Counted from the stretch's first letter, positions 1-8,319 are shown. The stretch is DNA of 8,917 nucleotides from Methanobacterium sp. (GCA_020854975.1 JAHKLQ010000147.1:1-8917), one strand, 5' to 3'. Numbers and translations are program-made. Notes: a model not told the origin generated them from the sequence alone.

Positions 1-174
1 ACCCATAGCAGTAGGGGCCACTATCATACTATTTCCCTTTTTTATCACGTTAGCTGCAAGTACTTGTTGATAAAGACGAGCCTCTATTTTTTCAGGGTTT
101 ATTAGAGGGTGTTGTATCCACCTTACAGATTTTGTTGAAGGTTGGGTCTCTTTTTGATGTTTATTATTGACCAT
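1..174 (-). CDS. hef: Hef-type helicase/nuclease, N-terminal fragment (runs off the left edge)
   Basis: This is the first 58 codons of a minus-strand gene continuing beyond position 1. The peptide opens with about 18 polar residues, then reads [19 protein letters not shown] (residues 19-37), followed by an N-terminal helicase segment ending in APTAMG (53-58), where the next residues should be K-T of a Walker A motif. This HPLI-P-x-x-IE-x-R-x-YQ arrangement is what I know from archaeal Hef, the superfamily 2 helicase fused to an XPF/ERCC4 nuclease that processes stalled forks and branched DNA. The ATG at 172-174 is preceded on the coding strand by AAGGA (183-187), which fixes the start. A TATA-like stretch lies near 213-223. 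Only the helicase start is visible, so the nuclease part is inferred. A generic SF2 helicase is the alternative. Confidence 0.8.
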   Translation of the reverse strand, partial: MVNNKHQKETQPSTKSVRWIQHPLINPEKIEARLYQQVLAANVIKKGNSMIVAPTAMG

Positions 175-212
175 TTTTTATATCCTTAATAATGCAGGTT
201 TTCTAAAGGTTT

Positions 213-223
213 TTTATTTAATT
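213..223 (-). promoter_or_regulatory. Candidate TATA box of hef
   Basis: The minus strand reads AAATTAAATAA here, about 39 bases before the hef ATG. This leaves room for a transcript start about 25 bases downstream and a short leader that includes the AAGGA ribosome site at 183-187. The surrounding DNA is uniformly AT-rich, so a chance match is quite possible. Confidence 0.3.
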
Positions 224-298
224 TAAAAATGAACATTGGTTTATTTATTTTAGTATTTTATCATAATCATATAATAATTAATATTATTCTTTAGCAGG

Positions 299-472
299 TT
301 ACCAAAATAGCCATCCTCCTCTATCAAGTATGGTGACTGTTGTTTTACTTTCAGGATGTTTATCTAAATCTTCACCACACTTATGGCAGAACCGTGCATT
401 ATAACTGTTAATAGTCCCACATTTTGGGCAACGTTTTCTTAAACCAGATTCTTTATAGCCCATGTTACTCAT
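299..472 (-). CDS. Small zinc-ribbon protein, 57 aa
   Basis: A complete short gene encodes a 57-residue protein. It holds two CxxC knuckles, CPKC (residues 15-18) and CHKC (29-32), separated by 10 residues and followed by GEDL. This is the standard four-cysteine zinc-ribbon fold of small archaeal proteins. The N-terminus is basic and the C-terminus (TVTILDRGGWLFW) is hydrophobic and aromatic, unusual for such a small ribbon and possibly an interaction tail. The start at 470-472 is chosen because AGGT lies just upstream at 476-479 and a consensus TTTATATA box at 509-516 gives a fitting leader. A second ATG at codon 4 is possible. The gene lies 124 bases upstream of hef on the same strand, so co-transcription is possible. 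The specific function is unknown; nucleic-acid or protein binding is inferred from the fold only. Confidence 0.72.
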   Translation of the reverse strand: MSNMGYKESGLRKRCPKCGTINSYNARFCHKCGEDLDKHPESKTTVTILDRGGWLFW

Positions 473-508
473 TAACCTAAATATTTAATCCACTTACTCT
501 GTTTACAA

Positions 509-516
509 TATATAAA
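509..516 (-). promoter_or_regulatory. TATA box of the zinc-ribbon gene
   Basis: The minus strand reads TTTATATA, an exact match to the archaeal TATA consensus. It lies 36 bases before the ATG at 472, which predicts a start of transcription near 486 and a leader of about 14 bases containing the AGGT at 476-479. A second AT-rich match (TTTATATG) is present at 525-532. Confidence 0.5.
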
Positions 517-805
517 ATATTATACATATAAACTGCTGATTAGTTTAGATATCATTAATTAGATAATAATTTCTTGGAGATTTATAATTCAAAATTATCC
601 TTTATTATAAAATTATATACAATTTGTAAAGAGATATTCACTTCCCGAACACGAAGCCTCCTATGATTTTTCTTAAATGTAATTGTGGAAAGGATTTAAA
701 ATTATTAGTCAGCTATGAACTAAAAATATCCACAATATATTACTTCTTACTATATTAAACTTTTAATCAACTTTAAAACATTATTCAAATTTTTTAAGCA
801 GAAAT
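517..805. other. Gene-free AT-rich intergenic stretch
   Basis: I see no convincing gene here. The only coding-like item is a 31-codon plus-strand ORF at 663-758 whose product starts MIFLKCNCGKDLK. Its CxCGK start recalls the first half of a zinc ribbon, but it has no second cysteine pair and no ribosome site. On the minus strand an AGGAGG-like element at 658-664 is not followed by a usable ORF. The rest is low-complexity A/T sequence separating the glycosyltransferase terminator from the zinc-ribbon promoter. Confidence 0.5.
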
Positions 806-812
806 AAAAAAA
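806..812 (-). terminator. T-run terminator after the glycosyltransferase gene
   Basis: The minus strand has seven consecutive T residues three bases after the glycosyltransferase stop codon, followed by further T-rich sequence. Archaeal RNA polymerase terminates at such T-runs without needing a hairpin. The match is simple, in an AT-rich region. Confidence 0.45.
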
Positions 813-815
813 GAA

Positions 816-2630
816 TTAATGAATTTTTTGATATACCGCAATCAAACCTGTTTCTTTAATCATACGATAACCCCTGAGAGTGGGTTTTTCTTCACTGAAA
901 ACATCAACATAGTATTCAGCATTTGAATCAATTAACATGGAAGAAAAATCATCATCATCTCTGTAATTTTTTATAACCCCTGTGATGACGTATTTTTTCA
1001 TGGTCCAGGCTACTGCTGGGCTGTAATCAGAGATAATAATTTTATCATGGTAGTCTGGATCATATTCTTCAAGCCACTGAGTTGTGGGTTCCACATACTT
1101 TATTAAGCAAGTGTTAGGTGTGTGGCCAATGAAAGTCACTGTTGATGAAGTTAAAAATATTAAACCAATAATAGCGTACAATCCCCAGGTTTTTAAGTTT
1201 TGGTTTTTGATTTTATATTTATATTTCTCCACTAAGACACTCAAACCCAGGATTATGAAATAGGCGAGTGCGGGGGTAACGGTGATGAAATATCGATCAA
1301 CTTTTAAGGAAATTACACTGTGCATGATCAGGAAGGTGAAAAACCAGGATAAGAATAGTAAGTCCATCTTCAACTTCTCATTTTCCTTATTCCCAAATAC
1401 TTTATAGATTAAAAGACAGGTAAAAAAGAGGATAACATCTGTCACAATATAGGATGCATAAAAAAAGCTCACAACACTGGAGATGAGTAGGACTGCCAAT
1501 AATGTTGCATGAATAATGTCCCAACTTTTTGACTTATCAAACTGTTTTATTCTGTTTTCTATAATGGTGTAAATGTATATTCCCAAGCCACAGAGAACTA
1601 ATAAAAGGGTTAAATATGATAAAATGGATGGAATTCCTTGATTAGGACTTACTATCTGACAGTAAGCTCCTTTAATCGGACCAATACTAATATATTTTAA
1701 TAAATTATGGAGATAATATAAATTATCAGTGTTATAGGCAGCATCCCCCAAACCGAAAGAAGCACCGGTGAATATGCTGTTGGTAATGAGTAATATAAAA
1801 TAGGATATGTAAGTGGTTTTAAAGTAGCCATAGATTAAAAATGGTATGGTTATGCCTAAGGCGATAAACATATGTTTCACTGGTTTTGCAATGTTTTTAA
1901 GGAAATTCGTGTCGATTATTAAATATAGGAGTAAGGGTGCTATTAAAAGAGCAGCAGTATATCTGGTTAGAATGGCTAACACAAACATGGGGAAAACAAG
2001 ATATAAATATTTTGGGTCTTTTTTTAGGCCAATAACCATGAAATAGATAGTCCATATTGAAAATGAAATTGCTGGAACATCTGTGGATCCACTGGCTGCC
2101 CATGAGAATACTAAAGGAAGTGAAATGAAAATTAAACAACCAGCAAAACTTTGAATTTCATTAAAGCGCTGTTTAAATAGAAGATATAATCCTATCACTC
2201 CAAAAACAAATAGGACGGCGTCTAATATAATTATGACATTACTGGAGATGAATCCAGCACGAAAAACGAGAGAAGTTAGAAATGGTAAGAATGGTGGTCT
2301 GTGCAGTAAATGTGCATCACTGTTGACTACACCTGCATAGTTTAAAGCAACATTTAGGTCGGTAAAAACATCGAAGTAATTAACTCCAATCATGATTTGA
2401 ACCGTTGAAATAAAAACACTGATAATGAGGGTAATTATGGTTAAAACCACCAAAGGATTTTTAAGTCTGGTTGGAATTTTTTCAACCAGTTCCTTGGGAT
2501 ATAGATTATGGGGTGGTGAAATGAAATCAGATATTCTTTCATTTAATTTGTTGGAAAATGAATTTTCTGCTGGTGATACTGAGAAACTGAAATTGGAGAC
2601 TCTTTCAAAAAGCCATCTTGGAAGATCCAT
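816..2630 (-). CDS. GT39/ArnT-like multi-membrane glycosyltransferase, 604 aa
   Basis: This is an integral membrane glycosyltransferase of the GT-C fold (GT39/ArnT/PMT-like), which moves a sugar from a lipid-phosphate donor to an acceptor on the outer face of the membrane. The protein has about 58 soluble N-terminal residues, a first membrane helix near 59-83, then an outer loop with acidic DVFTD at 87-91, where GT-C enzymes place their catalytic acid, and [11 protein letters not shown] at about 108-118. Roughly ten more hydrophobic segments follow, including [14 protein letters not shown] near 445-458, a hallmark of this family. The last helix is near 481-501 and about 100 soluble residues follow. 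I chose the ATG at 2628-2630 because AGGTGAT (2638-2644) sits seven bases upstream; a GTG four codons earlier overlaps that site. The gene stands alone, with no glycan-cluster neighbours, so donor and acceptor are unknown. Confidence 0.75.
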   Translation of the reverse strand: MDLPRWLFERVSNFSFSVSPAENSFSNKLNERISDFISPPHNLYPKELVEKIPTRLKNPLVVLTIITLIISVFISTVQIMIGVNYFDVFTDLNVALNYAGVVNSDAHLLHRPPFLPFLTSLVFRAGFISSNVIIILDAVLFVFGVIGLYLLFKQRFNEIQSFAGCLIFISLPLVFSWAASGSTDVPAISFSIWTIYFMVIGLKKDPKYLYLVFPMFVLAILTRYTAALLIAPLLLYLIIDTNFLKNIAKPVKHMFIALGITIPFLIYGYFKTTYISYFILLITNSIFTGASFGLGDAAYNTDNLYYLHNLLKYISIGPIKGAYCQIVSPNQGIPSILSYLTLLLVLCGLGIYIYTIIENRIKQFDKSKSWDIIHATLLAVLLISSVVSFFYASYIVTDVILFFTCLLIYKVFGNKENEKLKMDLLFLSWFFTFLIMHSVISLKVDRYFITVTPALAYFIILGLSVLVEKYKYKIKNQNLKTWGLYAIIGLIFLTSSTVTFIGHTPNTCLIKYVEPTTQWLEEYDPDYHDKIIISDYSPAVAWTMKKYVITGVIKNYRDDDDFSSMLIDSNAEYYVDVFSEEKPTLRGYRMIKETGLIAVYQKIH

Positions 2631-2690
2631 CAATAATATCACCTAAAAATAGAATTTAACGTTATTTTTTAATCATTACTCATTATTAAC

Positions 2691-2700
2691 TATTTAAATC
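2691..2700 (-). promoter_or_regulatory. Candidate TATA box of the glycosyltransferase gene
   Basis: The minus strand reads GATTTAAATA in the 87-base gap between the aconitase-X gene and the glycosyltransferase start. The spacing predicts a leader of about 35 bases that contains the AGGTGAT ribosome site, so the glycosyltransferase probably has its own promoter. Confidence 0.4.
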
Positions 2701-2717
2701 TGTACTTAAGTCATGAA

Positions 2718-3923
2718 TTATTTTGTTTTTATAGATATCAGATTCTTCCAGTCATCAAAGACCACATCTAATCCACACATACTGGGCACGTAATTAGCTG
2801 CCTTGGCAGAATCAACACCAATTACTTTAAAACCCAAGTCTTCTATAGGAGCCACTACCATGCAAGTGTCACAGACCACATGACCCCCTGCATTTTCAAT
2901 AACTTTCGTGTAACCCATTCTATCAGAAGCAGCTTTAATGGAAATAGAAGTACACACCCATAATTCATTGGCAAGCTGTTTACCAGTTAACACCCTGGCA
3001 ACTTCACTGATCTCTTCTAAGGAAGCATGAGGACATCCAAGACAGACTAGATCTGGGGTTTCACTGGAAATGGATAGTTTTTCCCGGGTTTCTTTAATAT
3101 CATCCTGAGTTATAACTATTTTATCTAAGTCAGCAATGTGCTTACTTGCATCTTTATATTCTGGAGTAACATTCTCCACATGATAAAGAGCCACAGCTCC
3201 TGACGATGCTAACGCAGCACCCAGGGCCTTTAAATCGTTAACAGTTGGGGCTTTCTGTGAATTACTTTTTAATTTAAAATAAGGCACACCACTCCCTACA
3301 GTTTTCCCAACCAGGTATCCCAGTGCACCATAATCAGAACCCTCTAAGGGGGTTTCAACATCCACCAGCAGGTTAGGAATTCTTCCCTCATCTAAATGAT
3401 AACCATAATTAGGGGTTCTACCACAGATGGCTGCGGATAAGGCTCCTGGACCTCCCTCTCTGTTGGTTCGGGCCCCCAGAACTGAATTACCATAACAAAC
3501 AGCAGATGACTCTGACCAGGCAATGTGACTACCTAATGGGGGAACATTACCTACAAGATAGGGAGTACAAGTGCAGGTGGTGCTGATACCCATTTCACGG
3601 TATGCTTCAACAATTAAAAGTTGTTTTTTGGTGAATTCTTCCCTAAAACCAAGTTCCTGCCACTGGTCCAAGTCCACACCTGCTGGGTTGAGGGTGCTGG
3701 GAACACGAACCTGAGCACCTTCACGTACCAGATCCTCCAGATACTCTAAACCTGCATCACCAATGGTTTTATAAGAAACTCCAGATATCTGGGCGGATAC
3801 TACTTCTACCATACCTTCTGCCCCATAAATATCTCCAAGGGCAACAAGGATTTCCATTGATTTTGCCACAGCAGGACCATATTCACCTGCATACATTTTT
3901 TCTTCTTCTCGGGTAAGATGCAT
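2718..3923 (-). CDS. Aconitase X: phosphomevalonate dehydratase large subunit
   Basis: This is the catalytic aconitase-X (DUF521) protein, 401 aa and full length. In archaea its established role is the large subunit of phosphomevalonate dehydratase, which uses a [4Fe-4S] cluster to remove water from (R)-5-phosphomevalonate and form trans-anhydromevalonate 5-phosphate, a step of the archaeal mevalonate pathway to membrane isoprenoids. Visible marks are the start [14 protein letters not shown], a CTCTPY motif at 117-122, [23 protein letters not shown] near 137-159, [10 protein letters not shown] at 292-301, CDTC at 351-354 and C383. These cysteines include the likely cluster ligands; I cannot tell which ones bind iron. 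The ATG is preceded by GAGG eight bases upstream. The small swivel subunit (DUF126) is not in this window. A bacterial-style hydroxyproline dehydratase is less likely in this host. Confidence 0.85.
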   Translation of the reverse strand: MHLTREEEKMYAGEYGPAVAKSMEILVALGDIYGAEGMVEVVSAQISGVSYKTIGDAGLEYLEDLVREGAQVRVPSTLNPAGVDLDQWQELGFREEFTKKQLLIVEAYREMGISTTCTCTPYLVGNVPPLGSHIAWSESSAVCYGNSVLGARTNREGGPGALSAAICGRTPNYGYHLDEGRIPNLLVDVETPLEGSDYGALGYLVGKTVGSGVPYFKLKSNSQKAPTVNDLKALGAALASSGAVALYHVENVTPEYKDASKHIADLDKIVITQDDIKETREKLSISSETPDLVCLGCPHASLEEISEVARVLTGKQLANELWVCTSISIKAASDRMGYTKVIENAGGHVVCDTCMVVAPIEDLGFKVIGVDSAKAANYVPSMCGLDVVFDDWKNLISIKTK

Positions 3924-3956
3924 GAAAATGCCTCATTTAAAGTTTCAGTTATTCCG

Positions 3957-3987
3957 ACTCTCTCCCATGAATTTTCTAATAGAGAGT
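3957..3987. repeat. Perfect 7-bp inverted repeat between recJ and aconitase X
   Basis: ACTCTCT (3957-3963) and AGAGAGT (3981-3987) are perfect complements around a 17-base loop. The element lies in the 105-base gap after the recJ stop codon and 34 bases before the aconitase-X start. It could be a hairpin in the aconitase-X leader, part of the recJ 3' end, or an operator. No T-run follows it closely on the minus strand, so a simple hairpin terminator is not favoured. Confidence 0.4.
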
Positions 3988-4028
3988 TAAATTAGGGAAT
4001 TACTGTAGATTTATGGTGTTTTCTCAGT

Positions 4029-5405
<1,377 letters not shown>

Positions 5406-5766
5406 ATAAATTTCCTATTAAATATTATATTAGTTTCTATAATTTGAATAATTTAACATTCGTTATTCTATGGAATTTTTTTAATTTATCTTCTTGTTTT
5501 TTCATTATTCTTAAGTGTTTATTGGGTTATGTTATTTGACTTGTTATATATTTCATTATTCAAGATTTAGTATTTTTTCCCCTAAAAATAAGCCTTTTAT
5601 AGTCGAGATGAGGAATTTTTCCTTATTTGGCAGTAGTTGGTTTCTTCACAGTAGAAAACTACCGATCAATAAGATTTGACGCGGTTCGCGTGACAGGTCT
5701 TCATAGACATTTAGTTCACGTTTAGTTAAATAACAATGTTTATTTAGACAATTTTATCAATTGTTT

Positions 5767-5799
5767 AAGTGTGAACCCGAGGTTTTCACATTTACACTT
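5767..5799. repeat. Extended imperfect palindrome with a CGA loop
   Basis: TGTGAACC (5770-5777), loop CGA and GGTT-TT-CACA (5781-5790) form an eight-pair stem with two bulged T residues. An outer pairing of AAGTGT (5767-5772) with ACACTT (5794-5799) is an alternative that uses some of the same bases. A stem with extrahelical bases and a tiny loop can act as a structured RNA or a single-stranded recombination substrate. No function can be assigned. Confidence 0.4.
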
Positions 5800-5850
5800 C
5801 TGCAATGTCCGTCAAAATTCGTTAGTGTGAATTGAATATATTTGTTCGCG

Positions 5851-5877
5851 CAATGTCTAGTTTATGCCATTAATTTC
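5851..5877 (+). repeat. Left copy of an inverted repeat flanking the methyltransferase gene
   Basis: This segment reads CAATGTC, six bases, then ATGCCATTAATTTC. On the minus strand at 6794-6825 the same order recurs: CAATGTC, eleven bases, then ATGCCGTTAATTCC. The first block matches 7 of 7 and the second 12 of 14. The two copies are in opposite orientation on either side of the methyltransferase gene. The match is short, so chance cannot be excluded. Confidence 0.4.
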
Positions 5878-5935
5878 TAATGTTTCGGAGGGAATTATAA
5901 CGGCGACATCCATGTCACTGTAAAGAGTATAATTG

Positions 5936-5944
5936 TATAAAATA
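5936..5944 (+). promoter_or_regulatory. Candidate promoter (TATA box) of the methyltransferase gene
   Basis: TATAAAATA on the plus strand lies 40 bases before the chosen start codon. It would place transcript initiation near 5965 and leave a leader of about 20 bases with the ribosome site at 5971-5975. A bacterial -10-like TATAAT is present just upstream at 5928-5933, but no clear -35 partner is seen. Confidence 0.4.
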
Positions 5945-5970
5945 ATAAACTATAGCATCATGAAGTTCTT

Positions 5971-5975
5971 GGAGG
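5971..5975 (+). promoter_or_regulatory. Ribosome binding site that fixes the methyltransferase start
   Basis: GGAGG lies eight bases before the ATG at 5984. It selects this ATG over an in-frame ATG 17 codons upstream, which has no such site and adds residues not found in the family. Confidence 0.75.
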
Positions 5976-5983
5976 ATAACAAA

Positions 5984-6757
5984 ATGAGCGATGAAGAGCA
6001 TAATATCCACGATTTTGATATTGCATTAATTTGCGAATATTTTTCCACTATGGATCGTCAAGGCCCAGGAAGTCCGGAAGCAACAATAAAAGCATTGAGC
6101 TTTATTGATAATATAAACGAAAAATCAAACATTGTTGATCTTGGTTGTGGTACTGGAGGTCAAACTATGGTTTTGGCTCAAAATACGCCAGGGAATATTA
6201 CAGCCATTGATTTATTCCCTGGTTTTATCGACAAACTAAATGACAATGCACAAAAATTGAATCTTCAAAGCAGAGTTAAAGGCGTTATTGGTTCAATGGA
6301 TAAACTTGATTTTCAATTAAATGAATTAGACCTTATTTGGAGTGAAGGAGCAATATATAATATTGGCTTTGAAAAAGGTATGAATTATTGGAATGAGTTT
6401 TTGAAAAAAGGTGGCTATGTTGCTGTTACTGAAGCATCATGGTTTACAGAAGAACGGCCAAAAGAAATATTTGATTTTTGGAATAAACAATATCCTGAAA
6501 TAGACACCATTCCAAATAAAATTGCTCAAATGCAAAAAGCAGGCTATGTTGTTATGGCATCATTCATATTACCTGAAACTTGCTGGATTGATAACTTTTT
6601 TGTTCCTGGAATAACAGCACAAAAAATATTTTTGGATAAATACAAAGGTAATAAATCTGCCGAAGAATTCGTAAAATACGAAAAGCATGAAGCTGAACTT
6701 TATAATAAGTATAAAGAATATTATGGGTATGTATTTTATATTGGAAAGAAGTTATAA
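5984..6757 (+). CDS. Class I SAM-dependent methyltransferase, likely horizontally acquired
   Basis: The protein has 257 residues with a Rossmann-type methyltransferase core: motif [10 protein letters not shown] at 51-59, the ribose-binding acid in AIDLFPG at 74-80, and [15 protein letters not shown] near 115-129 where motif IV/post-IV is expected. The family also shows IHDFD at 8-12, [10 protein letters not shown] at 25-34, [11 protein letters not shown] at 149-159 and a [13 protein letters not shown] ending. From memory this matches, over its full length, an uncharacterised small-molecule-type methyltransferase found in gut Bacteroides and Firmicutes (a B. thetaiotaomicron member has a crystal structure); the substrate is not known. 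It lacks recognisable DNA, RNA or protein-substrate domains. It is the only plus-strand gene between 1 and 8160, lies between recJ and rpsO, and has repeat-rich flanks, all of which suggest transfer from bacteria. It is intact and has a strong ribosome site, so it is probably expressed. Confidence 0.85.
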   Translation: MSDEEHNIHDFDIALICEYFSTMDRQGPGSPEATIKALSFIDNINEKSNIVDLGCGTGGQTMVLAQNTPGNITAIDLFPGFIDKLNDNAQKLNLQSRVKGVIGSMDKLDFQLNELDLIWSEGAIYNIGFEKGMNYWNEFLKKGGYVAVTEASWFTEERPKEIFDFWNKQYPEIDTIPNKIAQMQKAGYVVMASFILPETCWIDNFFVPGITAQKIFLDKYKGNKSAEEFVKYEKHEAELYNKYKEYYGYVFYIGKKL

Positions 6758-6816
6758 AAGCCCTGCCGGCATCATGCTGACGGCTGACGTTGCGGAATTA
6801 ACGGCATATAACTTTC
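6744..6816. repeat. Long imperfect stem-loop over the methyltransferase stop codon
   Basis: GAAA (6744-6747), GTTATA (6751-6756) and GCC (6760-6762) pair in order with TTTC (6813-6816), TATAAC (6807-6812) and GGC (6803-6805), with small bulges. Inside, GCCG and CA (6765-6768, 6770-6771) pair with CGGC and TG (6781-6784, 6778-6779). The stop codon at 6755-6757 lies within the stem. It may stabilise or end the methyltransferase mRNA, or be a relic of the mobilisation site. The inner arm is GC-rich, in contrast with the surroundings. Confidence 0.45.
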
Positions 6817-6825
6817 ACGACATTG
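6794..6825 (-). repeat. Right copy of the inverted repeat flanking the methyltransferase gene
   Basis: Read on the minus strand this segment gives CAATGTC and then, after eleven bases, ATGCCGTTAATTCC, matching the left copy at 5851-5877 in inverse orientation. It overlaps the right arm of the stem-loop at the methyltransferase 3' end. Confidence 0.4.
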
Positions 6826-6891
6826 GTACCATAAAGCTCAATAGAACCCATGGAACTGAATTTAATATAGAATTTACAGATTTAACATATC

Positions 6892-6949
6892 AAAAAAGAA
6901 TATAAAAAAAAGAATATAAAAAATTTGAACATTCTTCTTTACTGTAAAG
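6892..6949 (-). terminator. Transcription terminator of rpsO: hairpin plus three T-runs
   Basis: On the minus strand, downstream of rpsO, a 13-base palindrome (CTTTAC, one base, GTAAAG; 6937-6949) is followed by three T-runs of 6, 8 and 6 residues at 6918-6923, 6904-6911 and 6892-6897. The last two runs belong to a tandem TTTTTTATATTC-like repeat. Repeated T-runs are the standard archaeal intrinsic terminator. The site would also insulate the convergent methyltransferase gene. Confidence 0.6.
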
Positions 6950-7061
6950 CATTTTATAGTGATTTAAGTTATTCGATTGTTTTATTTTGAGCCGAAATAT
7001 TTTCAATGTCAGTATTCATGAATTTAACGTTTTCAACCCCTTTAAAACTCGTGATTTTAGA

Positions 7062-7463
7062 TTATTTAACAAGCAATGCTGCTTTTTTAGGGTCATATCT
7101 CCATCCTTCAGGGAGAACTCCTTCCCGGGTGTAGTACTTCACTAATCTTCTGATCCTGGATTCTACCAGTTGCAGACCTCTTTTGGTGTGCAGGTCTTTA
7201 GGGTTTTCTTTAAGGTGTTCTCTGATGTTAACTGCCTTACGGATTAAGTTCATGAGATCTTCAGGATATTCTTCGGTTTGACCGTGTTTTTCCAGGATCT
7301 GGGTTATTTTCATACTGGTTACACTTTTAACATCTGGAATTCCGTACTGATCTCGTAGTATAACTCCGATGACACTAGTGGACTTTCCTTCTTTTCTAAG
7401 TTTTAAAATTATTTCTTCTATTTCTTCGGTTGAATATTCAACCCATTCAGGCTTTTCTGCCAT
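7062..7463 (-). CDS. rpsO: 30S ribosomal protein S15 (uS15), archaeal type
   Basis: The 133-residue protein binds the central domain of 16S rRNA and helps assemble the small-subunit platform. The family signature is clear: [16 protein letters not shown] at 31-46, [11 protein letters not shown] at 51-61, the helix [21 protein letters not shown] at 77-97, RIRRLVKYY at 103-111 and [14 protein letters not shown] at the end. It starts [11 protein letters not shown], shorter than archaeal S15 proteins that carry a basic MARMH-type extension. I believe this short form is normal in Methanobacteriales. The start is fixed by a near-ideal GAGGTGAT at 7467-7474, four bases before the ATG. The Ham1 pyrophosphatase gene lies 109 bases upstream on the same strand, and no strong TATA box is visible in that gap, so the two may share a transcript ending at the T-runs near 6900. 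Confidence 0.95.
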   Translation of the reverse strand: MAEKPEWVEYSTEEIEEIILKLRKEGKSTSVIGVILRDQYGIPDVKSVTSMKITQILEKHGQTEEYPEDLMNLIRKAVNIREHLKENPKDLHTKRGLQLVESRIRRLVKYYTREGVLPEGWRYDPKKAALLVK

Positions 7464-7466
7464 AAA

Positions 7467-7474
7467 ATCACCTC
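7467..7474 (-). promoter_or_regulatory. Strong ribosome binding site of rpsO
   Basis: The minus strand reads GAGGTGAT, full complementarity to the archaeal 16S 3' tail, four bases before the ATG. It is the best Shine-Dalgarno site in the window, as expected for a highly expressed ribosomal protein gene. Confidence 0.8.
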
Positions 7475-7572
7475 TATAATTGTTATTTTCATTAATTCTA
7501 CTCTATTCATGTAAAGTTCCATTCTGTGACTGGTTTATTTTCCATTTAGTTTTTTCAGCTTAAATGGGGATT

Positions 7573-8160
<588 letters not shown>

Positions 8161-8304
8161 CTACTTTCCCACCAGACATGTACATGATAAAAATTCCGTT
8201 GATTAAATTTACATTATCTAATAAAATTTATCTGATAATGATTTTTGTAAAATGAACTGATAAAGCTTACCTTAATCCTTGAAGTCTGGCCACAAATTTT
8301 TAAT

Positions 8305-8319
8305 AACCATCTGATGGTT
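8305..8319. repeat. Perfect 15-base palindrome, possible operator
   Basis: AACCATC and GATGGTT are perfect complements around a single T. The GC content is higher than the surroundings, and it lies 145 bases upstream of the pyrophosphatase start and about 450 bases before the right-edge ORFs. A dimeric transcription factor site is plausible; the regulator is unknown. Confidence 0.4.

Larger units (their letters stand above)
5406..5983. other. Long non-coding flank with many hairpins upstream of the methyltransferase
   Basis: This gap of nearly 600 bases has no supported gene. Its left end (to about 5600) is plain AT-rich DNA that should hold the recJ promoter. From about 5611 it contains a row of short inverted repeats: 5611-5623, 5633-5662, the GC-rich ACGCG/CGCGT hairpin at 5679-5691, 5720-5749, 5748-5764 and 5770-5790. 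It also has short direct repeats: AGTGTGAA at 5768 and 5824, GCAATGTC at 5802 and 5850, GTTCGCG at 5684 and 5844. A 19-codon ORF at 5864-5923 and a GGAGGG at 5888-5893 look like remnants, not a gene. The texture differs from the other gaps in the window and fits a foreign insertion edge. Confidence 0.5.
6758..7061. other. Convergent intergenic region between methyltransferase and rpsO
   Basis: The 304 bases hold no supported gene. The left third carries the distal part of the stem-loop and the right copy of the flanking inverted repeat. A plus-strand ORF running through to 6905 overlaps the methyltransferase in another frame and has no ribosome site. The right two thirds is AT-rich and contains the T-runs that probably end rpsO transcripts arriving from the right. 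Confidence 0.5.

Noticed and set aside
2631..2642. GTG start four codons upstream for the glycosyltransferase
   Set aside because: That codon lies within the AGGTGAT ribosome site that is properly spaced for the ATG at 2628-2630.
5837..5844. Bacteroides-type promoter -7 box (TATATTTG) upstream of the methyltransferase
   Set aside because: The match to TAnnTTTG is exact, but no TTTG-like -33 element is found at the required distance, and an archaeal TATA box lies closer to the gene.
5933..5983. Upstream in-frame start for the methyltransferase adding 17 residues
   Set aside because: The added residues do not belong to the family as I know it, and the strong GGAGG at 5971-5975 directs initiation to the ATG at 5984.
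6744..6816. Integron attC site or gene cassette boundary at the methyltransferase 3' end
   Set aside because: An attC site should run from RYYYAAC on the left to GTTRRRY on the right. Here GTTATA is on the left and TATAAC on the right, the opposite arrangement. No integrase is visible.
6687..6905. Plus-strand 72-codon ORF overlapping the methyltransferase end
   Set aside because: It lies in another frame of the methyltransferase for much of its length, has no ribosome site and its product shows no recognisable pattern.
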